The notes: generated by a model from the sequence alone, not told the origin. A DNA stretch of 64,000 nucleotides from Pseudomonas sp. TH41 (GCF_016650695.1 NZ_JAEKFH010000003.1:330001-394000); one strand, 5' to 3'. Shown: positions 1-9,101, counted from the stretch's first letter. Numbers and translations: made by a program.

Positions 1-1
1 C

Positions 2-805
2 GCCTCCCTGGCCAAAAGCATGTTTCCTATTGTTGGCGCGCAAGGGACCACTACCCTGCGTCTCATTTTCGCCAGCGTGATCATGATGATGATTCTGCGC
101 CCATGGCGGGCGAAGCTCACGGCGAAATCCCTGCGCACCGTCATCGTCTACGGAATGGCGCTGGGCGGCATGAACTTCCTCTTTTATATGTCCTTGCAGA
201 CAGTGCCCCTGGGTATCGCGGTAGCGCTAGAGTTCACCGGGCCACTGGCGGTAGCTATCTATGCCTCACGTCGCGCGATCGATTTCTTGTGGATCGCCCT
301 CGCCGCCGTAGGCCTGCTGCTATTAGTACCTATTGGAGCAACAGCGGCGGGAATCGACTTGGTAGGCGCCGGTTATGCCTTGGGCGCCGGTGTTTGCTGG
401 GCCCTGTACATTCTGTTCGGTCAAAAGGCCGGTGCCGACAATGGGGTTCAGACCGCGGCACTGGGGGTAATGATCGCGGCCCTGTTTGTGGCCCCTATCG
501 GCATCGTCCATGCTGGCGCTGCATTGCTGACGCCCTCGCTGATTCCCGTGGCCATTGGTGTCGCCCTTCTCTCCACTGCTTTGCCCTATACGCTGGAGAT
601 GATCGCGCTCACCCGAATGCCGGCCCGTACCTTCGGCACACTAATGAGTATTGAACCTGCGATCGGCGCATTGTCTGGCCTGCTGTTCCTCCACGAATAC
701 CTCACGCTGTCACAGTGGATGGCCATCGCCTGCATCATTCTGGCTTCCGTTGGCGCGACCATGACCATGGGGAGTGCTGCGAAGCCTGCGGTCGCAGCCG
801 ATTGA
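2..805 (+). CDS. rhtA: RhtA-like EamA-family exporter, 5' end cut by window
   Basis: Inner-membrane exporter of the drug/metabolite transporter superfamily; RhtA members export threonine and homoserine. The frame is open to the first bases of the window: codons from position 2 read A-S-L-A-K-S before the first ATG at 20, which matches the conserved start region of RhtA, so the true start lies upstream and roughly 20-30 residues are missing. The visible part is almost wholly hydrophobic, with about nine membrane segments and the second EamA repeat after about residue 130. Substrate is inferred from family resemblance only. The gene ends with TGA at 805 and is followed by 170 bp without a gene. 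Confidence 0.8.
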   Translation, partial: ASLAKSMFPIVGAQGTTTLRLIFASVIMMMILRPWRAKLTAKSLRTVIVYGMALGGMNFLFYMSLQTVPLGIAVALEFTGPLAVAIYASRRAIDFLWIALAAVGLLLLVPIGATAAGIDLVGAGYALGAGVCWALYILFGQKAGADNGVQTAALGVMIAALFVAPIGIVHAGAALLTPSLIPVAIGVALLSTALPYTLEMIALTRMPARTFGTLMSIEPAIGALSGLLFLHEYLTLSQWMAIACIILASVGATMTMGSAAKPAVAAD

Positions 806-975
806 TATCGGATTTGACGTGGGTCTGGTATTTAACGCTCAATTAGGCCATGTTTAGGGCCGTAACCCGGCGTCAGACATGGATTTTTCAGGATAGAGAT
901 CTCAAAGCGCTTCATGCAAAAAGCGAAAACAGCCAAACCCGGGCGCTAGATCCGGGGACGCTAATAAGGACGGCA

Positions 976-1257
976 ATGAAACGAATTTTGATACTGATCG
1001 CTGTACTCGCAGTTGCGGGCTGCGCGGCGACATCGGAAACGCATACGAAGCGCGGCAAGAAAGGACTTCATATCAACTGTTCCGGGCTGTCGTCATCCTG
1101 GGACAAGTGCTACACCAGCGCAGCCAACTCATGTGCCCCCAAGGGATACAAGGTTGTCGCCAAGTCAGGGGACGCCGTGGAAGAACCAGGCGATTATCCG
1201 TTTGGCCTCAACCCTGCCGGCTATACCAGCCGCAGCATGATCGTCATCTGCAAATAG
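976..1257 (+). CDS. Small predicted lipoprotein
   Basis: A 93-residue protein. The open frame extends to an upstream ATG at 850, but ATG 976 is preferred because AAGGACGG precedes it closely and because it gives a clean lipoprotein signal: positive MKR, a hydrophobic stretch and the lipobox V-A-G-C with Cys at about residue 15. After cleavage the protein would be lipid-anchored. The mature part holds several cysteines (C-S-G-L, D-K-C, N-S-C and the final C-K) that could form disulfides. I recognise no specific function. It stands alone between the exporter and a convergent TetR gene. Confidence 0.75.
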   Translation: MKRILILIAVLAVAGCAATSETHTKRGKKGLHINCSGLSSSWDKCYTSAANSCAPKGYKVVAKSGDAVEEPGDYPFGLNPAGYTSRSMIVICK

Positions 1258-1272
1258 GTTGATGCCGCCCTG

Positions 1273-1833
1273 TCAGGTTCGTGGACTTGAGATCTGGCGG
1301 CCAATCTCATCGTAACTGGACTTCAGCACCCTGCGCTGAATGTCCGGAGTGGCCAGCATTCTCGCCACCACCAATGCACCGATGCATTGCGACAAAATCG
1401 CCCAGGCCAGGCTGTCGCTTTCCAAAACCCGTGCCCAACTCTCCTGAAGTCGACAAATCCAGCTTTCCGCTTGCTGACGAACCATCACGTCGGAGCGAGC
1501 AATTTCAGCGCCTAATGTCGGCAAGGCACAACCGGATTCCGGGTGCTCGACATGAGCCATGGTCAGGTAATGCTTCACGCAGCGCTCGAGTTTGTCGCGG
1601 CCCTGGTCAGCGCCCAATCGAGCCAGGCTTTGGCCCAGCTCACGCTCGACAATTGAAGCGAACAATTCGTCCTTCGACGAAAAGTGACTGTAGAAAGCCC
1701 CCCCGCTCAAACCGATAGCCTTCATCAAACCGTCGACCCCCACCGTCGAAAACCCGGACTTCTTGGCGGACACCGCACTGCTTTCCAGCAACTTCTCTTT
1801 GGTTTCCAGCTTGTGATTGGCCGAGTATCGCAT
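1273..1833 (-). CDS. TetR/AcrR-family transcriptional regulator
   Basis: DNA-binding repressor of 186 residues. The N-terminal helix-turn-helix is clear at about residues 22-55 (T-V-G-V-D-G-L-M-K-A-I-G-L-S-G-G-A-F-Y-S-H-F) and is followed by S-K-D-E-L-F, the usual TetR helix 4. The rest is an alpha-helical ligand domain with no recognisable specificity. It is divergent from the SDR gene at 1926 across 92 bp that contain a palindromic candidate operator, so it probably represses that gene, the isomerase gene behind it, and itself. Confidence 0.88.
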   Translation of the reverse strand: MRYSANHKLETKEKLLESSAVSAKKSGFSTVGVDGLMKAIGLSGGAFYSHFSSKDELFASIVERELGQSLARLGADQGRDKLERCVKHYLTMAHVEHPESGCALPTLGAEIARSDVMVRQQAESWICRLQESWARVLESDSLAWAILSQCIGALVVARMLATPDIQRRVLKSSYDEIGRQISSPRT

Positions 1834-1882
1834 TGCCTTGCCCTCAGGATTGTTCGCCTTGACGCTTGCCGAATCGTAGCAT

Positions 1883-1907
1883 AACGTTCGTTCAGTTAAC
1901 GATCGTT
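1883..1907. promoter_or_regulatory. Candidate TetR operator
   Basis: Between the divergent TetR and SDR genes lie AACGTTCGTT (1883-1892) and, five bases on, the perfect 10-bp palindrome AACGATCGTT (1898-1907). Each is self-complementary or nearly so and the pair overlaps the region where both promoters must lie. Assignment to the neighbouring TetR protein is inference from position and symmetry. Confidence 0.45.
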
Positions 1908-1925
1908 TAACAAAGGGATCTACTC

Positions 1926-2654
1926 ATGAATAACAAGAAGGTCGTATTGGTTGTCGGCGCTGGGGATGCCACAGGCGGCTCCATTGCCAAGCGTTTTGCA
2001 CAGGAAGGATTTGTGGCCTGTGTCACCCGGCGTAGCGCGGACAAACTCCAGCCGCTGGTGGATGCCATCAAGGCTGACGGTGGCCAGGCCTACGGTTTTG
2101 CCTGCGATGCGCGCAAAGAAGAGGATGTGGTTGCCCTGGTCGAGCAGATAGAAAGCGAAATCGGCCCCATCGAAGCGTTCGTCTTCAATATCGGCGCCAA
2201 TGTGCCATGCAGCATTCTCGAAGAAACCGCCCGCAAATATTTCAAAATCTGGGAAATGGCCTGCTTCTCAGGCTTTCTCAATGCCCGTGAAGTGGCCAAG
2301 CGCATGGCCAAGCGTCAGCGTGGCACTATCCTGTTCACCGGTGCCACCGCCGGCATGCGTGGTGCCGCGGGTTTCGCGGCATTCGCCGGAGCCAAGCACG
2401 GTATTCGTGCACTGGCCCAAAGTATGGCCCGCGAACTGGGTCCGATGAATATTCACGTCGCCCACGTTGTCGTCGACGGTGCCATCGATACCGACTTCAT
2501 TAGAGACACCTTTCCCGAAAAGTACGCGACCAAGGATCAGGACGGCATCCTCAACCCCGAGCACATCGCCGAGAATTATTGGTACCTGCACAGCCAGCCC
2601 CGAGACGCCTGGACCTTCGAACTGGATCTGCGCCCCTGGAGCGAACGTTGGTAA
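1926..2654 (+). CDS. SDR-family protein with altered catalytic motif
   Basis: A 242-residue Rossmann-fold protein of the short-chain dehydrogenase/reductase superfamily. The N-terminal nucleotide motif V-V-G-A-G-D-A-T-G-G-S-I-A fits the classical SDR glycine pattern. At the position of the catalytic Y-x-x-x-K the protein has F-A-G-A-K (about residues 154-158), so the proton-donating tyrosine is replaced by phenylalanine, and the serine position reads G-A-T-A-G. It may therefore not be a normal oxidoreductase. Start ATG 1926 is the first codon after the operator region and follows AAAGGGATC. The gene lies 36 bp before the DsbA-like isomerase gene, probably in one transcript. Confidence 0.85.
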   Translation: MNNKKVVLVVGAGDATGGSIAKRFAQEGFVACVTRRSADKLQPLVDAIKADGGQAYGFACDARKEEDVVALVEQIESEIGPIEAFVFNIGANVPCSILEETARKYFKIWEMACFSGFLNAREVAKRMAKRQRGTILFTGATAGMRGAAGFAAFAGAKHGIRALAQSMARELGPMNIHVAHVVVDGAIDTDFIRDTFPEKYATKDQDGILNPEHIAENYWYLHSQPRDAWTFELDLRPWSERW

Positions 2655-2690
2655 GCCCTCCCCCACAACACTAAGCAGAGCGTATCGACC

Positions 2691-3281
2691 ATGAGCAAAA
2701 CCGTGGAGTTCTACTTCGACCTCGGCAGCCCAGCCACCTACCTGGCCTACACCCAACTGCCAACAATCTGCCAACAGACCGACAGTCAGCTGATCTACAT
2801 CCCAATATTGCTGGGCGGTATCTTCAAAGCCACTGGCAACGCCTCCCCGGCGACTATCCCGGCCAAGGGCCGGTATATGTTTCAGGACCTGGACCGCTAT
2901 GCCAAACGCTACGGCGTGCCGCTCAAGTACAATCCGCACTTTCCCATCAATACCCTGATGCTGATGCGCGCCGTAACAGGCATGCAACTGCGCCATCCCG
3001 AACGCTTTCAGGCCTTTATCGACTGCCTGTTTCAAGCCCTTTGGGTTGAAGGCCGCAGCCTCGATGACCCGGCAACCGTCGCGATCGTTCTGACACAGAA
3101 CGGCTTCGATCCCAATCAGATAATGACCCTGACCGCCGATGAGGAGGTCAAAGCCGCGCTCAAGAACAACACCGAGAAAGCCGTGCAGCGAGGTGTATTC
3201 GGCGCACCGAGCATGTTTGTCGATAATCAATTGTTCTTCGGCCAGGATCGACTGGACTTCGTCCTTGAAGCCCTGCGTTAA
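2691..3281 (+). CDS. 2-hydroxychromene-2-carboxylate isomerase-like (DsbA/GST-kappa fold)
   Basis: A 196-residue thioredoxin-fold protein of the HCCA isomerase/GST kappa family, which performs glutathione-dependent isomerisation in aromatic degradation. The N-terminal F-Y-F-D-L-G-S-P-A-T-Y motif carries the family serine, and the C-terminal F-G-A-P-S-M-F-V-D-N-Q-L-F-F-G-Q-D-R is the usual cis-proline and closing motif. No other aromatic-pathway gene is nearby, so the substrate is unknown. It is probably co-transcribed with the upstream SDR-like gene, and its last four bases overlap the convergent quinone-reductase gene. Confidence 0.85.
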   Translation: MSKTVEFYFDLGSPATYLAYTQLPTICQQTDSQLIYIPILLGGIFKATGNASPATIPAKGRYMFQDLDRYAKRYGVPLKYNPHFPINTLMLMRAVTGMQLRHPERFQAFIDCLFQALWVEGRSLDDPATVAIVLTQNGFDPNQIMTLTADEEVKAALKNNTEKAVQRGVFGAPSMFVDNQLFFGQDRLDFVLEALR

Positions 3282-4276
3282 ATCTCGACGACCAACCGCC
3301 CCTGTGCTGCTCCGGACATCAGCAGCTCATGGGCGGCCTCGGCGTTTTGTAATGTGAAATGCCGAGGGTCTACCAACGGTTTCAACTTGCCCGCCTCGAT
3401 CAATTGCGCCGCTTCTCGAAGAATCTGTCCATGATGCTCAAGCCCCTTGCCAGTCAACAACGGCAATAAGGTAAACACCCCGGAATAAGTCGCTCCGCGA
3501 AACGATAGCGGCGCGAGGCTGTGCTGGCCCCAACCCAGGCAGCTCACCACATGGCCGTGATAAATCCGGACCGCCTTGAACGACGCATTCAGCGTTTCAC
3601 CGCCCACCGTGTCGTAGACGATATCGAAACCCTCCCCGCTCGTGTACTCGGCCACGTAGTCCTCAACCGAGGACGCGCGGTAATCAATAAATGTCGCACC
3701 GAACCCTTCGAAGATCGCTTGTTGACTGGCTGAGCCGGTGGCGAACACCTCGGCACCCAAGGCGCGTGCTATTTGCACAGCAACGTGCCCGACCCCACCC
3801 GCGCCGCCATGAATCAATACTTTCTGACCCGCTCGCACCCGAGCCCGGTCCACCAATCCTTCCCATGCCGTGATCAACACCAACGGCAACCCTGCTGCTT
3901 CGCGCAGACTCAGATTGCGCGGTTTACGCGCCAACAATCGGGCATCAACCACCGCGTATTCAGCCAGCGAACCCTGCGCACCGCCAATTCCGGTCGCCAT
4001 TGCGTAGACCTCATCGCCCGGCAGCCATCCGCTGACGCCCTCCCCCAACACTTCAACAACGCCCGCAAGATCAATACCCAATACCGCGGGCAACGGCTGC
4101 CGAGCATGGTCTGCCTGGCCCGCACGAATTTTTCCATCCAGAGGATTCACCCCGCTGGCCCTGATCCTGACCAACACCTGACCCGCTGCAGGCACAGGAC
4201 GCTGAATTAAAGCCAAGCGTAACGGCCCGTTGGCCGAGTCAACAATCAGAGCGCGCATTTCAAGTGAGTCAGTCAT
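3278..4276 (-). CDS. Zinc-independent MDR-family quinone/alkenal oxidoreductase
   Basis: A 332-residue NADPH-dependent oxidoreductase of the medium-chain dehydrogenase superfamily. GroES-like N-terminal domain (about residues 8-125) with S-G-V-N-P-L-D-G-K, then the Rossmann motif H-G-G-A-G-G-V-G-H-V-A-V-Q-I-A at about 155-169. The four-cysteine structural zinc lobe and the catalytic Cys/His pair of true alcohol dehydrogenases are absent, which places it with quinone oxidoreductase-like enzymes. A LysR gene is transcribed divergently from just upstream and is its likely regulator. Confidence 0.87.
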   Translation of the reverse strand: MTDSLEMRALIVDSANGPLRLALIQRPVPAAGQVLVRIRASGVNPLDGKIRAGQADHARQPLPAVLGIDLAGVVEVLGEGVSGWLPGDEVYAMATGIGGAQGSLAEYAVVDARLLARKPRNLSLREAAGLPLVLITAWEGLVDRARVRAGQKVLIHGGAGGVGHVAVQIARALGAEVFATGSASQQAIFEGFGATFIDYRASSVEDYVAEYTSGEGFDIVYDTVGGETLNASFKAVRIYHGHVVSCLGWGQHSLAPLSFRGATYSGVFTLLPLLTGKGLEHHGQILREAAQLIEAGKLKPLVDPRHFTLQNAEAAHELLMSGAAQGRLVVEI

Positions 4277-4392
4277 TTCGCAAATTCCCGTCAGAGGTGG
4301 CTGTGGGATAAATCTTGCGCTTAGTCATTCATGCCGATAAGGCGTCATATCGCTATAGTGATCATGCCCAATTGGCATCAATGAGAAAGCCC

Positions 4393-5301
4393 ATGGACAA
4401 ACTCAATGCAATGGCGATCTTCGTCCGTGTGGTCGAACGCGGTAGCTTTTCGGCCGTCGCCCGAGAGTTGCAGACCAGCCAACCCACCATCAGCAAAGTC
4501 CTGCGAGCGCTGGAAACCGAGCTGGGGGGCAAGCTGATTGCCCGCAGTACCCGGAAGCTCTCCCTGACCGACGAAGGTCAGCGGTACTACAGCGAATGTC
4601 GACACATCCTCGCGGCCGTGGATGCTGCGGAGCACAGCTTTCATTCAGGGCGCGAAACCGTTGCTGGAAACCTCAGAATTGGCTCGTCAGTGAGCTTTGG
4701 ACGTTTGCAGATTGCGTCGCGACTGCCGGGTTTTCTGACTAAATACCCACAGGTGCAGATCGATCTGCAACTCAGTGATCAAAACCAGGACTTGGTCAGC
4801 GAAGGATTGGACGTCACGTTCAGGATCGGCGAGCTAAACGACAGCGGCTTGATCGCCCGACGCATCGGTACGACCCATCGAGTCACTGTCGCAGCCCCCG
4901 TCTATCTCAAACAACACGGCCAGCCGCAAACGCCGCAAGAACTGGGCGGGCATAACTGCCTGCAGTTCAACTTGCTGAACAGTCAAAACCTATGGGCTTA
5001 CGAAAAAGACGCCCGACGTCACGAAGTGCGGATCAAGGGCAATGCGCAAAGTAACAATTCCGAGGCGATTCGCGAGATGGTGCTGGGGGGATTGGGGATT
5101 GCGCTGTCGCCAGTGTGGCTGTTCAGCGAGGATCTGAAAGCCGGTCGAGTGACGGCCATTTTGCAGGACTACACCGCGCAGTCGCTGCCGATTCATGCCG
5201 TGTCCCCGGCCAATCGTCGCCAATCCGCCAGGGTCAAAGCCTTTGTCGACTACATGAGCCAGGCGCTGGAAACAGCGCCTGAACTCAAGCCGGTCAGATA
5301 G
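4393..5301 (+). CDS. LysR-family transcriptional regulator
   Basis: A 302-residue LysR regulator. The winged HTH is at residues 1-60 (M-D-K-L-N-A-M-A-I-F-V-R-V-V-E-R-G-S-F, then L-Q-T-S-Q-P-T-I-S-K-V-L-R) and a periplasmic-binding-protein-like effector domain follows. ATG 4393 is chosen over the in-frame ATG 4381 and further upstream starts because MDKLNAMAIF is the canonical beginning of this subgroup. It is divergent from the oxidoreductase gene at 3278-4276, the usual LysR-target arrangement. The 3' end overlaps the convergent aminopeptidase gene by eight bases. Confidence 0.9.
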   Translation: MDKLNAMAIFVRVVERGSFSAVARELQTSQPTISKVLRALETELGGKLIARSTRKLSLTDEGQRYYSECRHILAAVDAAEHSFHSGRETVAGNLRIGSSVSFGRLQIASRLPGFLTKYPQVQIDLQLSDQNQDLVSEGLDVTFRIGELNDSGLIARRIGTTHRVTVAAPVYLKQHGQPQTPQELGGHNCLQFNLLNSQNLWAYEKDARRHEVRIKGNAQSNNSEAIREMVLGGLGIALSPVWLFSEDLKAGRVTAILQDYTAQSLPIHAVSPANRRQSARVKAFVDYMSQALETAPELKPVR

Positions 5302-7102
5302 CTGCGGTGCGGGTGTTCAGCCATTCAAGGGCTGCGCCGTCGAGCAACGGGCTCAACCGTTCGCGCACTTCGGCGTGGTAGGCGTTGAACCACTGCTTCT
5401 CGTCCAGCGTCAGCAGCGACGGCTCCAGGCAGCGCGTGTCGATCGGGCACAGGGTCAGGGTTTCGAACTTCAGGAATTCACCGAATTCGCTGCTGCCCGC
5501 CTCGCGGTTCAATACCAGGTTCTCGATCCGCACGCCCCAGCGGCCCGGACGGTAAGTGCCCGGTTCGATCGAGGTGATCATGCCGGGTTGCATCGCGGTT
5601 TGCGGCGCCGCAGCGGCCTGATAGGCGATGACTTGCGGACCTTCGTGAACATTCAGGAAATAACCAACGCCGTGACCGGTGCCGTGACCGTAATCGACGC
5701 TCTCCGCCCAGATCGGCGCCCGGGCGATGGAGTCCAGCAACGGCGACAGAATGCCCCGAGGAAATTGCGCACGGGACAGCGCAATCACGCCTTTGAGTAC
5801 CCGCGTGCAGTCGCGCTTCTGCTCATCGGTTGGCGTACCGACCGGCACCATCCGGGTGATGTCGGTGGTACCGCCCAAATACTGGCCGCCGGAGTCGATC
5901 AGCAACAGGCCGTCGCCTTCGATCACCGCGTGTTCTTCTTCGGTAGCGTGGTAATGCGGCATGGCGCCATTGGCATTGAACGCGGCAATGGTATTGAAAC
6001 TCAGCGACACATAACCTGGACGTCGAGTACGCGCGGCCGTCAGGTGTTCATCGATGGTCAGTTCGGTGACGCGTTCACGCCCCAGCGCGGTGTCCAGCCA
6101 GGTGAAGAATTCACACAGCGCCGCGCCGTCCTGCTCCATGGCCTGACGAATGTGCTCGGCATCGGCCAGGCTTTTCTGCGATTTGGCCAGGGTGGTCGGG
6201 TTCAGGCCTTCGACCAGTTTCACGCCACTGTCCAGATTATCCAGCAAACCCGCCGTGACCCGGGCCGGGTCGACCTGCAAGCTCGCCCCACTCGGTACCG
6301 CGCGCAAGGCTGCCGCCACTTCGCTGTAATCACGCAGGGTCACGCCGTCTTGTTCAAGGACCGCACGCAACTCGGCGTCGACCTTGCTCAGCGCCACAAA
6401 CAATGTCGCCTGCTGCTGGCTGATCAAGGCAAAGGACACGAACACAGGGTTGAACGACACATCACCGCCGCGCAGGTTGAACAGCCAGGCGATGTCATCG
6501 AGGGTCGCGATGAAATGCCAGTCGGCACCACGTGCCTGAAGCGTTTCACGTAGTTTGGCGAGTTTTTCACCACGGCTGACTGTTGCCTGTGGCGGCAAGT
6601 GTTGATAGATCGGCTCATTCGGCAGCGTCGGACGATCGCTCCAGACGTCGCTCAACAAATCGATGTCGGTGCGCAGACGTGCGCCGCGCTCCTCGAGTTT
6701 GCCGCTCAACGTACGCGCCGACGCCACGGCCATCACCGCACCATCTACCGCAACGACGCCGCCTTCAGGGGTTTGCTCGGCCAGCCAGTCCAGCGGACCG
6801 GGCTGACCCGGTTGCAGCTTGACCAATTCGATGCCGCTGCCTTTGAGTTCCTTGGTCGCTTGCTCCCAGTAACGGCTGTCAGCCCAGACGCCGGCAAAGT
6901 CCGGGGTGACGATCAAGGTGCCGACCGAACCGTGGAAACCCGACAGCCATTGCCGCCCTTGCCAATAGCCCGGCAGGTATTCCGAGAGGTGCGGGTCGGC
7001 CGACGGCACCAGCAAGGCGTGAATGCCTTCCCGGCTCATCAGTTCGCGGGTTTGCGCCAGGCGCTGGGGCACTGACCCATTGATCGAAGGCTGCGTACTC
7101 AT
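5294..7102 (-). CDS. Xaa-Pro aminopeptidase (aminopeptidase P, M24B)
   Basis: Cytosolic metallopeptidase of 602 residues that removes N-terminal residues preceding proline. Two creatinase-like N-terminal domains precede the C-terminal pita-bread domain. The metal ligands are visible: L-I-D-S-G-G-Q-Y and T-T-D-I-T-R (Asp pair), G-H-G-T-G-H-G-V-G-Y (His), S-I-E-P-G-T-Y and R-I-E-N-L (Glu pair). Its length fits the long, eukaryote-like three-domain form. ATG 7102 (M-S-T-Q-P-S) is preferred to an upstream ATG at 7129 because AGGAGACACG lies just before it. Confidence 0.92.
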   Translation of the reverse strand: MSTQPSINGSVPQRLAQTRELMSREGIHALLVPSADPHLSEYLPGYWQGRQWLSGFHGSVGTLIVTPDFAGVWADSRYWEQATKELKGSGIELVKLQPGQPGPLDWLAEQTPEGGVVAVDGAVMAVASARTLSGKLEERGARLRTDIDLLSDVWSDRPTLPNEPIYQHLPPQATVSRGEKLAKLRETLQARGADWHFIATLDDIAWLFNLRGGDVSFNPVFVSFALISQQQATLFVALSKVDAELRAVLEQDGVTLRDYSEVAAALRAVPSGASLQVDPARVTAGLLDNLDSGVKLVEGLNPTTLAKSQKSLADAEHIRQAMEQDGAALCEFFTWLDTALGRERVTELTIDEHLTAARTRRPGYVSLSFNTIAAFNANGAMPHYHATEEEHAVIEGDGLLLIDSGGQYLGGTTDITRMVPVGTPTDEQKRDCTRVLKGVIALSRAQFPRGILSPLLDSIARAPIWAESVDYGHGTGHGVGYFLNVHEGPQVIAYQAAAAPQTAMQPGMITSIEPGTYRPGRWGVRIENLVLNREAGSSEFGEFLKFETLTLCPIDTRCLEPSLLTLDEKQWFNAYHAEVRERLSPLLDGAALEWLNTRTAAI

Positions 7103-7167
7103 CGTGTCTCCTGCTAACCACTTCATCATTATTGTTGAGTGCCGATACGGGTCGGCGCTTTAAGACG

Positions 7168-8325
7168 CTACTGCCAGAATGCCGGAGCACTGGCGCAGGC
7201 CGCTTTAATCAGTTCAACTGCTTGGTCGATGTCCTGCTCGGTGGTGAAACGCCCGAGACTCAAGCGAATGGTTCGACCGGCCGAGCGCGCGTCATGCCCT
7301 AACGCTAGCAGCACATGGGACGGCGCATTGCTCGCGGAGTTGCAGGCCGACGTCGCGGAAAACGCGATCGATGTGCTCAGCGCGGCGGAATTGAACTCGC
7401 CTTCGTCGAAGGTCAGGCTCAGGGTATGGGGAATCCGCTGGATCGGGCTGCCATTGAGGCGAACGCCGGGAATGCTCAGTAGCTGTTCGAGCAAACGCTC
7501 GCGCAGACGCACAATCGTGTCTTTTTCTTCAGCGAACACTTGCGCTGCCAACGCGAAAGCCGCGCCCATGGCAGCAATCTGGTGAGTCGCCAAAGTGCCC
7601 GAACGTAACCCGCCCTCGTGACCACCGCCGTGAATCTGCGCCTGTAAACGCTGCTGCGCGCGAGGGCCGACATACAGCGCGCCAATGCCCTTGGGGCCAT
7701 AAATCTTGTGCGCGGAGAACGACATCAAATCCACCGGCCACTGAGCCAGGTCAATCGCCACTTTGCCCGCGCCCTGGGCCGCGTCGACATGGAACAACGC
7801 ATCGCGATCACGCACCACCTGGCCGATGGCCGGAATGTCGTTGACGGTGCCCAGTTCGTTATTGACCAGCATTAGCGAGACCAGAAAGGTGTCCTCGCGC
7901 ATCGCCTCGCTGACCGCTTGCGGGGTAATCAGCCCCTCGGCGTCAGGCACCAGATAAGTCACCGTAACACCCGCGTCCTGCAATTGTTTTGCGGTGTCGA
8001 GAATCGCCTTGTGTTCAATCTGACTGGTGATGATGTGGCCGCCGGAAATACCGCGAGCCTGGGCGACGCCCTTGAGGGCGAGGTTATTGGACTCAGTGGC
8101 ACCGGAGGTCCAGACGATCTGTTCCGCTTGGGCGCCGACCAGTTCGGCCACCTGACGCCGCGCTTGCTCGACCGATTGTCGGGCCTGTTGGCCAAACGCG
8201 TGGGAGCTGGACGCCGGGTTGCCGAAGTTGCCGCTAAAACCCAGACACTCGACCATGACCTTGATGACCCGCTCATCCACCGGCGTGGTGGCGGCGTAGT
8301 CGAAATACAACGGACGTTTATTCAT
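7168..8325 (-). CDS. Cysteine desulfurase, class V aminotransferase (NifS/IscS-like)
   Basis: PLP enzyme of 385 residues that takes sulfur from cysteine as an enzyme-bound persulfide. The PLP lysine lies in S-F-S-A-H-K-I-Y-G-P-K-G (about residue 205), and the mobile active-site loop is A-T-S-A-C-N-S-A-S near residue 330. It is not in an isc cluster: no iscU, iscA or hscB adjoins it, so it is an extra desulfurase beside any housekeeping IscS. It lies 65 bp downstream of the convergently unrelated start region of nothing else; the next gene on the same strand is aminopeptidase P, so the two may be co-transcribed. Confidence 0.88.
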   Translation of the reverse strand: MNKRPLYFDYAATTPVDERVIKVMVECLGFSGNFGNPASSSHAFGQQARQSVEQARRQVAELVGAQAEQIVWTSGATESNNLALKGVAQARGISGGHIITSQIEHKAILDTAKQLQDAGVTVTYLVPDAEGLITPQAVSEAMREDTFLVSLMLVNNELGTVNDIPAIGQVVRDRDALFHVDAAQGAGKVAIDLAQWPVDLMSFSAHKIYGPKGIGALYVGPRAQQRLQAQIHGGGHEGGLRSGTLATHQIAAMGAAFALAAQVFAEEKDTIVRLRERLLEQLLSIPGVRLNGSPIQRIPHTLSLTFDEGEFNSAALSTSIAFSATSACNSASNAPSHVLLALGHDARSAGRTIRLSLGRFTTEQDIDQAVELIKAACASAPAFWQ

Positions 8326-8486
8326 AAAAGACTCGCAGAGCTTGTTCCGGGATCAGGTGCTGGAAACCACCGCACCAGCAATACCTGATCGGATGCGTTA
8401 AAGAAGTACGACTTCATTTAAAAGTGCGTAGGAACGCTCCTGAAGTCGAGCTTAACAGGCATCGGGCAACCGGTTGAAGCAATGCG

Positions 8487-9101
8487 TCAGCGAAAGCTTT
8501 CAAGCAACAACGGATACAACGAAACCACCAGCAATGCGGCCATGCCCCAGTTGAACAGGCGCAACCAGCGGCGATCCTTCAGCACATTGCGCAACAGCGT
8601 GCCACAAGCGGCCCAGACGCCAACGCTCGGCAGGTTGATCAGGGCGAAGACCGCTGCAATCACGATCACGTTGGTGAAATAGCCCTGCATGGGTGTGTAA
8701 GTGCTGATGGCACCGATCGCCATGATCCAGGCCTTAGGGTTGACCCACTGAAACGCGGCGGCGCCGAGGTAGCTGATCGGTTTGCTCTTGCCTTCGTCAC
8801 GCTCGGAAACCGGCCCGGAATGGGCGATTTTCCACGCCAGGTACAGCAAATACGCCGCCCCGACGTAACGCAGCACGCTGTAGAGCAACGGATAGGTTTT
8901 GAACACGGCGCCCAGACCGAAACCCACTGCCACGACCAGCACAAAGAAGCCGCAGGTGATGCCCAGCATATGGGGGATGGTCCGGTTAAAGCCGAAGTTC
9001 ACGCCCGATGCCAGCAACATGGTGTTGTTCGGGCCTGGCGTGATCGAGGTGACGAGCGCAAACAGGGCGAAGCCCAGCATCAGATCGAATGAGAGCGTCA
9101 T
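8487..9101 (-). CDS. LysE-family amino-acid exporter
   Basis: A 204-residue inner-membrane protein of the LysE/RhtB translocator family, which exports amino acids such as lysine, homoserine or cysteine derivatives. The family signature S-I-T-P-G-P-N-N-T-M-L-L-A-S-G lies at about residues 19-33, and W-V-N-P-K-A-W follows the second hydrophobic block. Six hydrophobic segments are visible. Start ATG 9101 is the first in-frame start. The substrate cannot be told from sequence. The 160 bp between it and the cysteine desulfurase gene contain no gene. Confidence 0.88.
   Translation of the reverse strand: MTLSFDLMLGFALFALVTSITPGPNNTMLLASGVNFGFNRTIPHMLGITCGFFVLVVAVGFGLGAVFKTYPLLYSVLRYVGAAYLLYLAWKIAHSGPVSERDEGKSKPISYLGAAAFQWVNPKAWIMAIGAISTYTPMQGYFTNVIVIAAVFALINLPSVGVWAACGTLLRNVLKDRRWLRLFNWGMAALLVVSLYPLLLESFR

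Noticed and set aside
2268-3230. 320-codon minus-strand frame over the SDR and isomerase genes
   Set aside because: Antisense of two well-supported genes; the sense proteins match known families.
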